This document shows, piece after piece, positions 10,749-21,756 of a stretch of 64,000 nucleotides of DNA. The stretch lies in assembly GCA_029531795.1 (NCBI GenBank), contig JAPEIS010000006.1, positions 2,418,001-2,482,000 of the forward strand, given 5' to 3'. Source of the stretch: Sclerotinia nivalis (taxonomy: Eukaryota; Ascomycota; Leotiomycetes; Helotiales; Sclerotiniaceae). The notes beneath the pieces are model-generated. The model saw only the letters and a program-made list of their open reading frames with translations, was not told the DNA's origin and made no database searches. Positions within the stretch are counted from its first letter, which is position 1. Each line of letters starts with the position of its first letter. A program made the translations under genes and the position numbers.

Positions 10749-13716
10749 CTTTAAACTTGTGGTATTGCAACAAACTTTCTTCTTTATCTATATATAATCC
10801 GTAATGCAACAATTCAAAATCGAAAAACCAAAATTATATTCGAGACCAATGTGAAGATTGAGGTGATACAATGGATACAATGATATTCGATAACTGATAT
10901 TTACACATGTTGTACTCCTCGGATAAGCATAAGCGGAGAACCGAAATCTGGGGAAAAGTACCGAGGTTACGCCAGTGGGATGATAAGAGAAGATAAGACA
11001 TTGATTTTTGATGTCTTTGATATCTTTACAATTAAGGGCGGATTGAGCATGAATTGATATTGATGCTATATATCATTAATGAAATTGAACGGTATAGTGC
11101 TATACGAGAAACTTTTCCATTGTTATTTTTTTTATCCGTTGTTGCTAGGGTTTTAAATGGATTTCTTGAAGTTGAAGTTACTAGGTGTTGTCAAGGGAAG
11201 CTCGCGGCGGTTCTAGAAGGGGTCAAAGGTATGACTAGACTCACTCTAGGCGTTTTCCATGCTGTGTCTGTTTTGTACTAGTGGATGAAGGTCCATTTTT
11301 GATTATCTTTACATTTTTTAGAACCTTTCTTTGGTAGAATCTGGTGCATGAATTCTTTATAGGGTAAGAGTCTTATCACAACAACCCCTTGGGCCCTGGA
11401 AGCTGGAATTTTAGCTAAAGGTGTCGCAGCGGGAGCTTGATCCATACATGTATATATTCGCCCAAAGGGAAGGTTGTATTTATCGAGGATTTCTATATAT
11501 ATCCACATGAATGCAGGAGAAAAATGCCACGAGACTTACATCTATCTCATCTTCAACAAATGGCGTGGTGTGGTTGTTACTAACTACGCCGTGCCATGCA
11601 ATATCTAGTGTATCCAAGTGTCCTTGGCACCTTATCCGTTCTTCAGCCTTGCTTGTAGTGCCGGGAATGTTTCGGTATTCGACTGACTCGTGAGTTTCTC
11701 GTGGCAATTCCTTGATTGATGGACGATTATCCGCATTTCACATGTGGTTCATGGAGCACTACTCGTACATGGGCTTGTACGATGTTTTATCTACGGCCGT
11801 GAGGCTTAGCGCCGGTATTGGTTGCCGACCTTCCAGATAAGGTTGAAGACATGTGCAGAGAGGAAGCTAACTCGGAAAAGCCTCGAAGTTATCTAACTCT
11901 TCCTTATCATAACAATATCCTTGAACGTTCTACTCAGTGAACCATGGTGGGCTCTGATGATTTGTGATCATGTTGTTAGTTTAGGAAATCTAGACTCAAC
12001 AGCTTTCTTGGCTTGTAATGTCACAAAGGACATTGGTAGGTTTCCATTGGATATTCACAGTTGAGCACATATTCTCAATCAAGAAAGTCAGATAACGGCA
12101 CTGCCCTGTGAGTGCATCATTGAAGATAACATCCTTGACTATAACATTCTGGTCATTTAGCATCGCTGCATGAATGGCTGGATTTGGCTACCATGACCAA
12201 GAGAGCAAAGTTAGTTGCCCTGTCTGAACCCATAGAACTATTGTACATAATCCTCAGATATCACAAATCCATGATATATGTTGGGTTTATATCATATACT
12301 TCCTGTAAACTTTAAGAGGACGATCCCTCCCCTAATCCACGCCCATTAAAGGAATAGATAAAGTGGCAGTGAACGTCCCCTGCATATATTATTGCTTACC
12401 AAGAATATGCGGAAGTCGGGGAATGTCTAATTCGCTTGATTGGACAATCAAGCGAACATCAGCGTTTGACCCCGCGATTTATCCTGAGATAGGAGAATAA
12501 TTCCGAGCACAAGTCCTGTCTAATATTTTATTATATGCATCTCTCGGGCATCATCGCCGTTGATATTAGGCCGTTCCAACCCCAGATTATTCAGACCCCG
12601 ACTTCGCTCGTCAAAAGTATCTGACTACCTATACTAATAATTGATTTGGTTTTAGTTATGATAACTAAGACAAGTTAACGCTGCCTTATTGGGGCGTAGA
12701 ACTATTAGTAAACACGAATCCGGGGGCTACCGTGCTGGTTTTGATTCAACCTTGCGAGTATTCTAGGATCCTGATAAAGCCTTGAATACTTTTGTGGTCA
12801 ACTGCATATGTATGATCACAGTGCATATGAGAATATGAATATTACTGGGGAATGACACCCACGAGGCGTTCTCCTCCTGCGCCATGAGTCAATAACCTAG
12901 GTCTAGCATGATATATCCTTACCTATACATACTTCCCATCTTTTGCTATGTAACTGAGGTAAAGGAGTTCATCAGACTGGAGAGCTACGAATAATCAAAG
13001 TAATTCACAGGAAATAACCAATCGAATTGTGCTTTTCCCCAAAACTTGTAATTTATACCTACTTGGACAGTCTACATGATCCAGTGTGTATTTTATAGCA
13101 TGTACAATAACCTATTGATGGGTCCTCTAATAGAATAATAAATTGATTTTGTCGAGTAAACATAATGTAAAAGCAGCGTCGATGAAGGAGAAGTTTGTGC
13201 ACGGCCTAGAACTATCCGATAACTAGCCCCCAGTTTTTGGCTCTATTACATATTATTACATATTTACGTGAATTTCTACATCTTTAATATTTCCTACCTA
13301 TTACATCTCGCGAACATTGTGCGACTTACGACCTGCCCTGCACGTATCTTCTCCGGATGCTTTCAATATCAATTCCTCAATTCTTGGAGCAAGCCATAGC
13401 TACACTCAGTTTACATAATTCACCAACTCTATAAGCAGTCGCGATTTCGTACTCTCTCACAGCCACAGATCTGATCCTTTTTTGCGCATCGACGTCATCC
13501 GACCCTGCCGAATATCCGAGTTCTAACTTCTCGACTCATTGCGATTGAAGGATACTTGAATACATGGTAAACTCACTGACTGCTCGGTAGTTGGGGTTCA
13601 CAAAGTAATGAGAAGTGGTGGTGAATACGGCGGATAAGGCGTTTAACGATCAATGTATTGTGGTTCTGTGAGACATTGTACAGCAAACGGAAAGATCTCA
13701 GAAGGGTTTCACAGAG
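10749..13716. other. Long intergenic region upstream of the zinc-cluster regulator
   Basis: Almost 3 kb without a supported gene. It should hold the SDR promoter at its left end and the long 5' region of the Zn2Cys6 gene at its right end. The most ordered element is an 11-bp perfect inverted repeat at 12431-12456. Short frames (11054-11281, 11278-11707) have no family signature. Confidence 0.5.
12431..12456. promoter_or_regulatory. Perfect 11-bp inverted repeat, 4-nt loop
   Basis: TTCGCTTGATT, loop GGAC, then AATCAAGCGAA. It lies about 1.26 kb upstream of the Zn2Cys6 start codon. The arms contain TGATTG/CAATCA half sites. A regulatory role is only an inference. Confidence 0.4.
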
Positions 13717-16700
13717 ATGATGTCTTCGAATCAACCACACCCAAATTTCCATGCCTCTGATTACCAAAACGCGAATCAATCCCATCAAAGGTTGGCACAA
13801 AATACCCCGCCACTTGAGGTGTCTGGAACGCTTAACCTCGGTGATTTCGAATTTCCTTACGGATTTGAAGAGAGTACAGTAACACCAGGGGAGGCGAAGT
13901 TGAATAATACTTCGGATCCATTCAATGTCGCGACTTCCATCGAACATCGAGATTCCATATCATCTATACCTTCTATCCATCGAAAGGGCTATGGTAGCAT
14001 ATCTGGACCGGCGGCGCGACATGGTAGCTTTAGTGGAGGGTCAGAAGAAGCAAGTCCCACAAGCAATCGAATGACGGGGGTTTCTCGCCAAGGCGATACA
14101 AATTTTGGTGATGATCTCATCATGAATACAGGAGGCCCTCAAGATGGCAGTGAAGAGAAAAGAAAGGACAAAATTGATTCAGCACCTGCATGGACGGAAC
14201 TTAAAACAAAGGCAGGAAAAGAGCGAAAGCGATTGCCACTGGCTTGTACTGCATGTAGAAGGAAAAAGATCCGTTGCTCAGGAGAAAAGCCCGCGTGCGT
14301 AAATTGCACCAGGTCGAAAATCCCTTGTGTATATAAGGTTACAACAAAAAAGGCAGCTCCGCGGACAGATTATATGGGAATGCTTGACAAAAGACTAAAA
14401 CGGATGGAGTCGCGCATTACAAATATTGTGCCAAAGGAAGAACAAAGCGGAACACCAGCAGTCGTAAGAGCTAATGTTAAACCTCCAATTCCTGGAACAC
14501 TGCCATCCAAAACTTCTGCTGGAAAAAAGCGACCCGCAGAAGAAGCATTCGGAGCAGAATTAGATGCATGGTCGAAGCCGGCCTCTAAGCCTTTAAAGGA
14601 AAATGGAAAATTGGGTTCGAAATCCAAGTCGCTGCTAGCACAGGAGGAAGCAGAAAGCAAACTGCTAAAAGAAGGCGCAGAAAAGTTGCCTTCACGAGAG
14701 CTTCAAGAGCACCTGGCTGAGGTCTTCTTCGAGAAGGTTTATGGTCAGACGTACCATTTATTGCACAAGCCAAGCTTCATGATGAAATTAAAGTCAGTAT
14801 TGACCCAAATAATCCCGATTCTAATACTAACGAAACTTGTAGGTCTGAAACACTTCCTCCTGTCCTGATATTAGCTGTTTGTGCTTGCGCTGCTCGGTTT
14901 TCCGACCATGTTGAACTGACTAATGGGCAACCTTTCTTGAAAGGGGAAGAATGGGCATCTGAAGCTCGTGATCTTGTTTTGAAACGATATGATTGGCCAA
15001 ATATCACAATTTTGACATGCTTGTTAATTCTTGGTTTCCATGAGTTTGGCACTTGTCACGGTGGTAGAAGTTGGTCCCTAGCAGGGCAAGCAATCCGTAT
15101 GGCATATGCTTTGCAACTACATCAAGACCTCGATTACGACCCTCATAAGCCAAAGCTTGATGAGAGCGGCAATTCGGTGAAACTAAGCTTTGTCGACAGG
15201 GAAATCCGACGACGGACCATGTGGGCATGCTTTCTTATGGACCGTTTTGAATCTTCAGGAACTGGCAGGCCAACTTTTATCAAAGAAGAAACTCTTGAGA
15301 TCCAGTTACCCGTGAAAGAGCACATGTTTCTGCTCGACATCCCAGGGCCAACGGAAACTCTTCGTGGAGAGATTGCACGTCCCAGCACGCCTAGTAGTTC
15401 ACAACAAGCCGATCCCAAACAAAATTTGGGAGTAGCGGCATACGTGATTCGATCAATTTCATTGTATTCTGATGTTATCACATACTTCAACCAAGGTGCT
15501 AGCGACAAAGATCCATATCCCATGTGGCACCCAGAATCGAAATATTTTAGTCTAATCAAACAATTGAAAGACTTTGAAGAAGCTATGCCGAAGGACATGG
15601 TATATAATAACGAAAATATTCGTGCACATGAATCCGAAGGACTAGCAAATCAGTTCATATTTCTTTACATCGTCATTCAACAAACCATTTTGTTCCTCAA
15701 TCACTTTGCGACACCTCTGGAACCTGGTGGACCTCTAGCCAACGCCCCTAAAGAATTTGTTGCCAGAATGCGCACAAACGCAATGGAAGCAGCCGGTCGT
15801 ATCGCTGAACTTATAAATGATGGGAAATCTCATCCCATTACAGCCCCTTTTATTGGCTATTGTGCCTTCTCGGCCAGTACGACTCTAGTCTTTGGAGCTT
15901 TTTCAGGAAATCCTACCTTGGAAAAGTCTTGTAAGCGAAATCTTACAATTACTCTTAAATACTTAGGAATGATGAAGAAGTATTGGGGTATGTTTCACTG
16001 GATGTCCGAAACTCTCAGAAAACACTATCAAATGTGTGCTGATAGACATACTGCTGGGCTGAATGGAACATCAAGTTCAACATTTCCCCAATACGGCGAT
16101 TGGTTTGATCAATTTCCACACGGTGTATCACAGTCCGATTTTGAAGACCCTGCTGCGGCTGTCAAAAAAGAGAAAGGAGATGATGCTGTTCTCGAACAAA
16201 AATCCGACCTGAAGACTGTAGCAAATTACGTCAAAGATCTCCCCTCTCCGTGTCCAAAACAACCAAATTCAAAACTAACAAGACAAAAACCCAAAAGAAC
16301 CCAATCTTCATCACAACCTTCCCGAACCCCACAGATGGATTCAATACAAGTAATGCCTCTCAATATGCAAGGTGCACATCTGGGAATGCAGGTGTCTACC
16401 CCCTCATCCTCACACCCACAAATTCCACCTCAGCAAGCAGCTCAAAGTTCTTATAATCAAAATGTCATGTCGCCGACACAATTTTTGAGTCATCACGAAC
16501 TGCTCATGCCGTCGCAGCAGTCACATAATATGGTCCAACAACAACTCGATAGGCAACCAGGGTTTGATACTTTTGCGGGCATGGATCATTCGGCTATGAA
16601 TAACAATGGTATGCATGGCAGCATGAACGTCAGTAACAAACCAGGCCTGAGTCACAATGGAGATGGATCGTTGATGAATTGGCCTGATTTTGGCATTGGC

Positions 16701-16934
16701 GGAATGGGAAATGTATACGATATGATGAACATTGAAAACGGAGTTCCTAATGCATGGTATTCCCCGTTCAATATGGATCCTCCTGACATGGTCATGGATG
16801 TGGGAATGAATGGTGATGATACGTTTGGGAGTAATGAGTATGGGAGAGATTTCGAAATGAGAACTGATGGACAGAGTATGATAGGAATGGATATGGGTGG
16901 TGTAAATGGGAGTGGAGGTATGGGTGGTCATTAA
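13717..16934 (+). CDS. Zn2Cys6 transcription factor with fungal-specific TF domain, two exons
   Basis: Exon 1 runs 13717-14792 and exon 2 14843-16934, split by a 50-nt intron with GTCAGT donor, ATACTAACG branch and TGTAG acceptor; together 1055 codons plus stop. The zinc cluster lies at about residues 177-204 with exact CX2CX6CX6CX2CX6C spacing (CTACRRKKIRC, then CVNCTRSKIPC), followed by the linker KVTTKKAAPRTDYMGMLDKRLKRMESRI, split here as a basic linker and a short coiled coil. After the intron comes the fungal_trans domain, including GRSWSLAGQAIRMAYALQLH and RRRTMWACFLMDRFESSGTG. The C-terminal roughly 250 residues are rich in Met, Asn, Gln and Gly, as in activation domains. Nuclear DNA-binding regulator; target genes unknown. 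The second Met (residue 2) is an equally possible start. No gene name assigned with confidence. Confidence 0.92.
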
Positions 16935-18650
16935 CTGGATATATGAATTTATCAGTCGTGCTTGAGGGATGTGGGTAGGATGGAAGAACAGTACATAGTC
17001 TTGCGTTGGGAGTTGAGTTAATTTGGGTTGGTATGGTGGATTCCGTTTTGTATAGATGTATGGGTATGGGAGCAAAAATATGATTGGGCGGTTAGTTGAT
17101 TTTGCCGGATCGAAGGGTGTTTTTCTCTTGGTGGTTGGCTAGGGCAAAGGAATGGTTATGGTTCTAGTGCAAAAGGGGAAAGGGTATTCTTACGAGTTGC
17201 AAGGAAAGGGAATTAAAGGAATGAAACGGATCGGCATTTTTGGTTTCGAAAACCTATTGATATGGTCTGCTTCTAAGGGGAGTAAGGTGTCAGATGAAGT
17301 TGCGTTGTATATATTAATCAGACGACACCAGGTCAGATGGCCATTTGGCTTGGAACGCTGAGGCGGAGCTTGCATGCAATTTTAATGGGACATGGGATAT
17401 AACATATACAGAAATTTGGAAATGTGGGATGTGGTATGATAATCCTTGGTGTTGCAAAACATACGGGGAATGGCTTTGCAAGGAAAGATTCGGGGTGGGG
17501 TTAGATGAGATGAGATGAGTATGAGGAATTAGAATATAAAGTTAATGAAATATTTATTGATAGCATATTATATCTTTATTATATTAACTATATTGAACGG
17601 CCAGTTGTTGTTTTTTGGCCATTTGAATTGTGAGGTGAGGTGAGGTGATATATAATCATCGTCGCGAAAAGCAAGCAGCCCCAGCCAGGTCTTCCAAGCA
17701 GTTATGCAAGGCTGAAGTAGAATATCTTAGCCAAGGGAATAAAGCAAATCACATGGATTGAAGCGTTGATCGAATGTAATCGGGTTATGACATTCGAAAT
17801 TCGGCTTTCTTCTTCGTGGTTATGAGTATCTGGTAAGATGAGAAATATACTGCTTGGATTTGTGTTTATTATGTGAAGTTTAAATGCTCGGGTCGATTTT
17901 TACATTCACAAGGTTCAAAAACGCATTGCTCCTTTACAGTCTCTATTCCGGACAGACAATCGTCTCTAAATGTTATAGCTACCTATATATGGCCAAGTTC
18001 TTTCTTAATTGACTCAATTGGCCGTTCGATTCTCCGCACCTTTCACAAATGACCAGCTCTTCAGATCTAGATAGATAGAACTACCGAGAGCGCTTGTGGT
18101 AAATGCACCAATGTCTCATATTTTGGACATTCATTGACTTTTACTGTCGGGGCTGTACTGCTGTTACTGTCCGCAGTAAATCAGATATATCGAGGCTTTC
18201 AGTTATGTGAGTTAGGTGTTTTTCCCTTATGTGGATAATATTTACCGCCGTGCTTCGAGGCTTGTTTGAGCTTGAGATTAATCTTGCTGTGCTTGTAGCT
18301 CGGCTTTTGTTTGTTTTGAGAAGAGGTTGGAGGAGAGGTAATCCTTTGTATCCATGAGAATAACCACATATTAAGGTAGCACAAAATGTGAAAGGAAATG
18401 CTGAATCCTTGAGGGAATCACTGGACACAAGCGCTTCAACGTTAATGTCAAAGCCATTTTTATGAAATTGTCCCGTTTGACATAATAATCGTATTTAGCA
18501 ATCTCTATTCACTGACTAGTACACATTTTATTCACATAGCAGATACATGAGAAATTTAGTTTAGTTTTAATATAATTTTATTATGACTCCGATTTCCGAT
18601 TGAGATCAAGAAATACGAAATGAGAAAGGAAAGAAAAGGAAGGTGAATCT
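16935..18650. other. Intergenic, convergent 3' ends
   Basis: This holds the 3' flank of the zinc-cluster gene and, to its right, the presumed 3' end of the mini-intron array transcript. An AATAAA on the minus strand near 18574-18582 could serve that transcript. The short frames (17152-17375, 18141-18428) have no recognisable family or codon character. Confidence 0.5.
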
Positions 18651-20240
18651 ACCTATAGAATTAGTTAACGAAAAAGGGGGAATGGGGGAGGGGGTAAGGA
18701 CTTACCTATATAGTATAGTAGTACTTGGTGCTGGTATTCCACGAGTAGGAACATCCAAATATGAGAGAGCTGGTAAGAAAGTGAATGAACTTACCTAGAA
18801 AAACTTATTAATGAGAAAGAAGGGGGGAGGGGAAAGGACTTACCTGCGCAGTATGGTGTATATATAGATGCATGCCTATTTTGAGGACTGTGGGTACCAG
18901 AATACACGGAGCGTGAAGAAATGAAATTAAACGCACCTAGATGACCCATTAGCAAAAAGAGGAAGAAGGAAATGACTTATCTGTATAATGCAATGTATAT
19001 ATAAATGTAAATCTATACTGATGGCTATAAATACCATAATATCGGGAGCGCGGAGAAAAGAAAATGAAGCTTATCTATATTTCGAATTAGCCAAGAGGAG
19101 AGTGATGGAGGACTTACCTACTAAAAAAGTAGCCTAATACTTTGCCTGGTATCTAGAGCATCAGAATAGAAGAAGAAGAAGAAGAAGAAGAAAAAACTAC
19201 CTATAACCGATTAGCGAAAGAGGAGTGAGGAAGAACTTACCTGTATATTTGAGAAGATTCTGACAAGTACTACACTACTGTATTCTCGGAATCTAACGGA
19301 CAAATTTTTGTAAGAATATATCTTTATAACTAGTTAGCTAAAGAGGAAAGGGCGGGGAGAAATGACTTACCTAAATATTTATTTCGGCTGTGATATATCT
19401 CAATGTTATAGAATCGGATCGGAAGGAGGTGAAATATATGGATTATGTATAGTAGTTAACAGAAACGGGGATGGTATGACTTACCTGATTAGATTTGATG
19501 TCTAATTTTTACGACGATTATTGGGAATTGATCTTGCGAGAAATTTTGGTGTGAAATAAAAATGTATTGGTATACCTACATACTCAAATAGCAAAACGAA
19601 AGGGGAGGAATGACTTACCTATCTTGTTCTCCTTGGTTATTGCAAGAATATAGGGATTGAATGATTGAAAAGATTGATAATAGTACCTAACACGATTAGC
19701 AAATAGGGGAAGGGGAATGGCGTACCTGGATTTTCGTCTCTTGTGACAAACATATAGAAAGAATTATAGTAATACCTGTGTACTCAATTAGCGAAAGGGG
19801 AGGAATGACTTACCTGATTTCTCTCTCCTAAAAACAAATACATAAAAATAAAAATGAAAAATACCTATACTCAATTAGCGAAAGGAAGGGTGGAGAAATG
19901 ATTTACCTGATTCTATCTCCTAACAACCAAAAAAAATATATATATATATACCTATACTCAATTAGCGAAAGGAAGGGAGGGAATGACTTACCTGGACGTT
20001 TGAGAGAAAAAGAAATGAATATAAAAAAACTGTACTCAAATTAGCGAAAGGGGGAGAGGGAGAAATGACTTACCTGATTCTATCTTCCAACAACAAAAAA
20101 TAAAAAATAAAAACAAAAATATACCTATACTCAATGAGCGAAAGGGGGGGGGGGGGATGACTTACCTGAACGTCCGAGAGAAAAAGAAAAGAATATACTC
20201 AATTAGCAAAAGGGGGAGGGGAAAAGAAACAACATACCTA
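18651..20240 (-). repeat. Tandem array of about 15 mini-intron-like units
   Basis: Read on the minus strand, each unit has donor GTAAGTCA, a C-rich stretch, a branch-like TTTCGCTAATT and an acceptor TATAG, about 38-55 nt in all. A typical unit occupies 19952-19991 (40 nt). Spacers of about 38-90 nt separate the cores and often end in GAGATAGAATCAG just before the next donor. On the plus strand the units read ACTCAATTAGCGAAAGG followed by GACTTACCTG. Cores lie near 18653-18705, 18800-18845, 18940-18980, 19070-19117, 19200-19251, 19325-19372, 19450-19486, 19574-19619, 19685-19727, 19776-19813, 19863-19914, 19952-19991, 20032-20073, 20123-20165 and 20195-20237. Right-hand units are near-identical; left-hand ones are strongly diverged but most keep donor, branch and acceptor. 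A few are damaged: an AT instead of GT donor near 18980, and no AG right after the core near 20195. Whether they splice is not known. Confidence 0.85.
19166..19196. repeat. AGA trinucleotide microsatellite
   Basis: A run of AGA units inside one spacer of the mini-intron array; on the minus strand it reads as a TCT pyrimidine run just upstream of a donor. Confidence 0.8.
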
Positions 20241-20607
20241 ATTCCTATCTCCTAAACCCCCCCTCCCCCACCTCCAAAAAAAGAAGAAAAAATAAAAACT
20301 CTAAAAAAAATAAACAAAAAGCAAAGAACGAACAAGAGAAAACTTACAAACTTATCAATGTATATCTTAAAAAAACAAACTATTTTTATTTAATTTTCTC
20401 ATCTTTATTTTCTTTTCTTTTCTTTTCTTCAACTTCTCATTTCTATTTTCCATCACCTTTTTGATTTGATCTAAAAAGAGCGAGTGACTATAAGAAGGAA
20501 AAAAAAGGATGGATGAAAAACAAATGGAAAATGTAGCGGGATAATCGTGATCGTGTCGTAATCGTGATTTCAATAATGATCGTGATTTTAATCTTATCTC
20601 ATCTCAT

Positions 20608-20657
20608 CTAAAGAAAAAGGAAAAAATTAGCACACAAATTCTAGGGAAAAAACTCAC
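20608..20657 (-). other. Candidate 50-nt intron in the 3' UTR of the small membrane protein gene
   Basis: Just after the stop codon at 20697 the minus strand reads ATGAG then GTGAGTTT (donor at 20657), a TGCTAATTT branch and a TTCTTTAG acceptor ending at 20608. A second donor GTAAGTTTT follows at 20347, with a TTTTTAG near 20300. This would make the mini-intron array a continuation of the same primary transcript. Prediction only. Confidence 0.4.
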
Positions 20658-20696
20658 CTCATTTATATATCTCTTCCTCTTCCTCTTCCCCTCCCC

Positions 20697-21068
20697 TCAC
20701 GAACTCCACCCCCTCCCCCTCAAAAACCAAGCTACCACCACACTCCCCACAGCCATATACCAAGCCGGAATGCCGCTATTACGCGGTGGTTTGACGTTGA
20801 ATTTCGTAAAGGATGTGTAGGAGTCTAAGGGTGATTGTGGTTGTGGTTCGGTTTGTGTTCCGCTGGATGACTGGGTCGGGCAGGGAGTCTGCGTAGAGCG
20901 GGATATGTTAAGGGATGTTGAGGTCGAGGGGGGGTTTGGGGTGGAGTTTGAGCGGAGGGAAAAAGGGAATGTGTTAGAGCGGGTCTTCGATTTTGATTTC
21001 GAGTTCGGTTTCGAGTTCAATGTGGAGCTGCGACCTGGAAGGCGAACGTGCGGGATGTGGAAGGGCAT
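20697..21068 (-). CDS. Small Ser/Thr/Pro-rich protein with one C-terminal membrane segment
   Basis: A 123-residue frame that I do not recognise. The N-terminal 90 residues are Ser/Pro/Thr/Asn/Lys-rich and apparently disordered. The C-terminus holds one hydrophobic segment, GIPAWYMAVGSVVVAWFL, followed by the basic RGRGW end: a tail-anchor layout with the N-terminus in the cytosol. A possible start codon lies at 21068. It is divergent from the 487-residue gene at 21757, with 688 bp between. Downstream in its own direction lies the mini-intron array, so its mRNA may have a long, multiply spliced 3' UTR or alternative 3' ends. The opposite strand carries a 68-codon frame, which I take as a shadow. 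Coding status is moderately supported. Confidence 0.5.
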   Translation of the reverse strand: MPFHIPHVRLPGRSSTLNSKPNSKSKSKTRSNTFPFSLRSNSTPNPPSTSTSLNISRSTQTPCPTQSSSGTQTEPQPQSPLDSYTSFTKFNVKPPRNSGIPAWYMAVGSVVVAWFLRGRGWSS

Positions 21069-21756
21069 TTTCTTCGGTTGCGGTTGGGTTTGGGTTCGGG
21101 AATTATTCTGATGTTGTGGGTGAGATGATCGATGATCGATATTGACGTTCAGAGGGATTGGTGTCTAGTGTGGTGTAGTAACCCGATGGTACTATGTGCT
21201 GAAGAGAAACGAGAAGAAAAGAAGAATAGAGATGGGAATATGTAACATTAAATACACATCTTCCCATGTTCAAACAAAGGAATCTCCTTCCCTTGAATCT
21301 ATTGTTCGGGATTTCTTGAAAGAAAATGAAACAATGTAATTATTCGCTCAAAGAACAGTGTTCCTAGACAAGATTTTGTTATATTCCTCACAAAGAACTC
21401 TCTCATACGTATAAAGAAATACTAAAACAATGTTCACTCTAATAGAAGTCTCTGTTGTTCAAAACAAAGCGTGTCAATAAAGGAAAACAAGACATGTGTG
21501 GAACAGAGCCAGATAAATAAAATAAAATATACTTACTTCTAGAACGTATTTAAAACAATGCGATTATGAATATACAAAGAGATCTTCAATTCCAGAAAGT
21601 AATAGGAGATTCAAGAGATCGAAACTATCTAGATTTTAACATCCAGTCTGAACATGCAGTTTTAACATCCAGTTTGAACATCCAACCGGAAAACAAAGTA
21701 CTTACTCAAACCACCAAGAAATCAAGAAACCCAACACAGCAACAGCAACAACAACC
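21069..21756. promoter_or_regulatory. Divergent promoter region
   Basis: A 688-bp AT-rich spacer between two divergent genes, containing several A-rich tracts. A CAACAGCAACAACAACC stretch just before the plus-strand ATG is typical of a fungal 5' UTR. A direct repeat TTTTAACATCCAGT / TTAACATCCAGTTTGAAC lies at about 21636-21680. No RNA gene seen. Confidence 0.5.

Noticed and set aside
17152..18428. Short frames downstream of the zinc-cluster gene
   Set aside because: No family signature, frames on both strands, and position in convergent 3' flanks.
18651..20240. CRISPR-like reading of the repeat array
   Set aside because: The genome is eukaryotic, the repeats are degenerate with variable spacing, and the spacers are AT-rich simple sequence.
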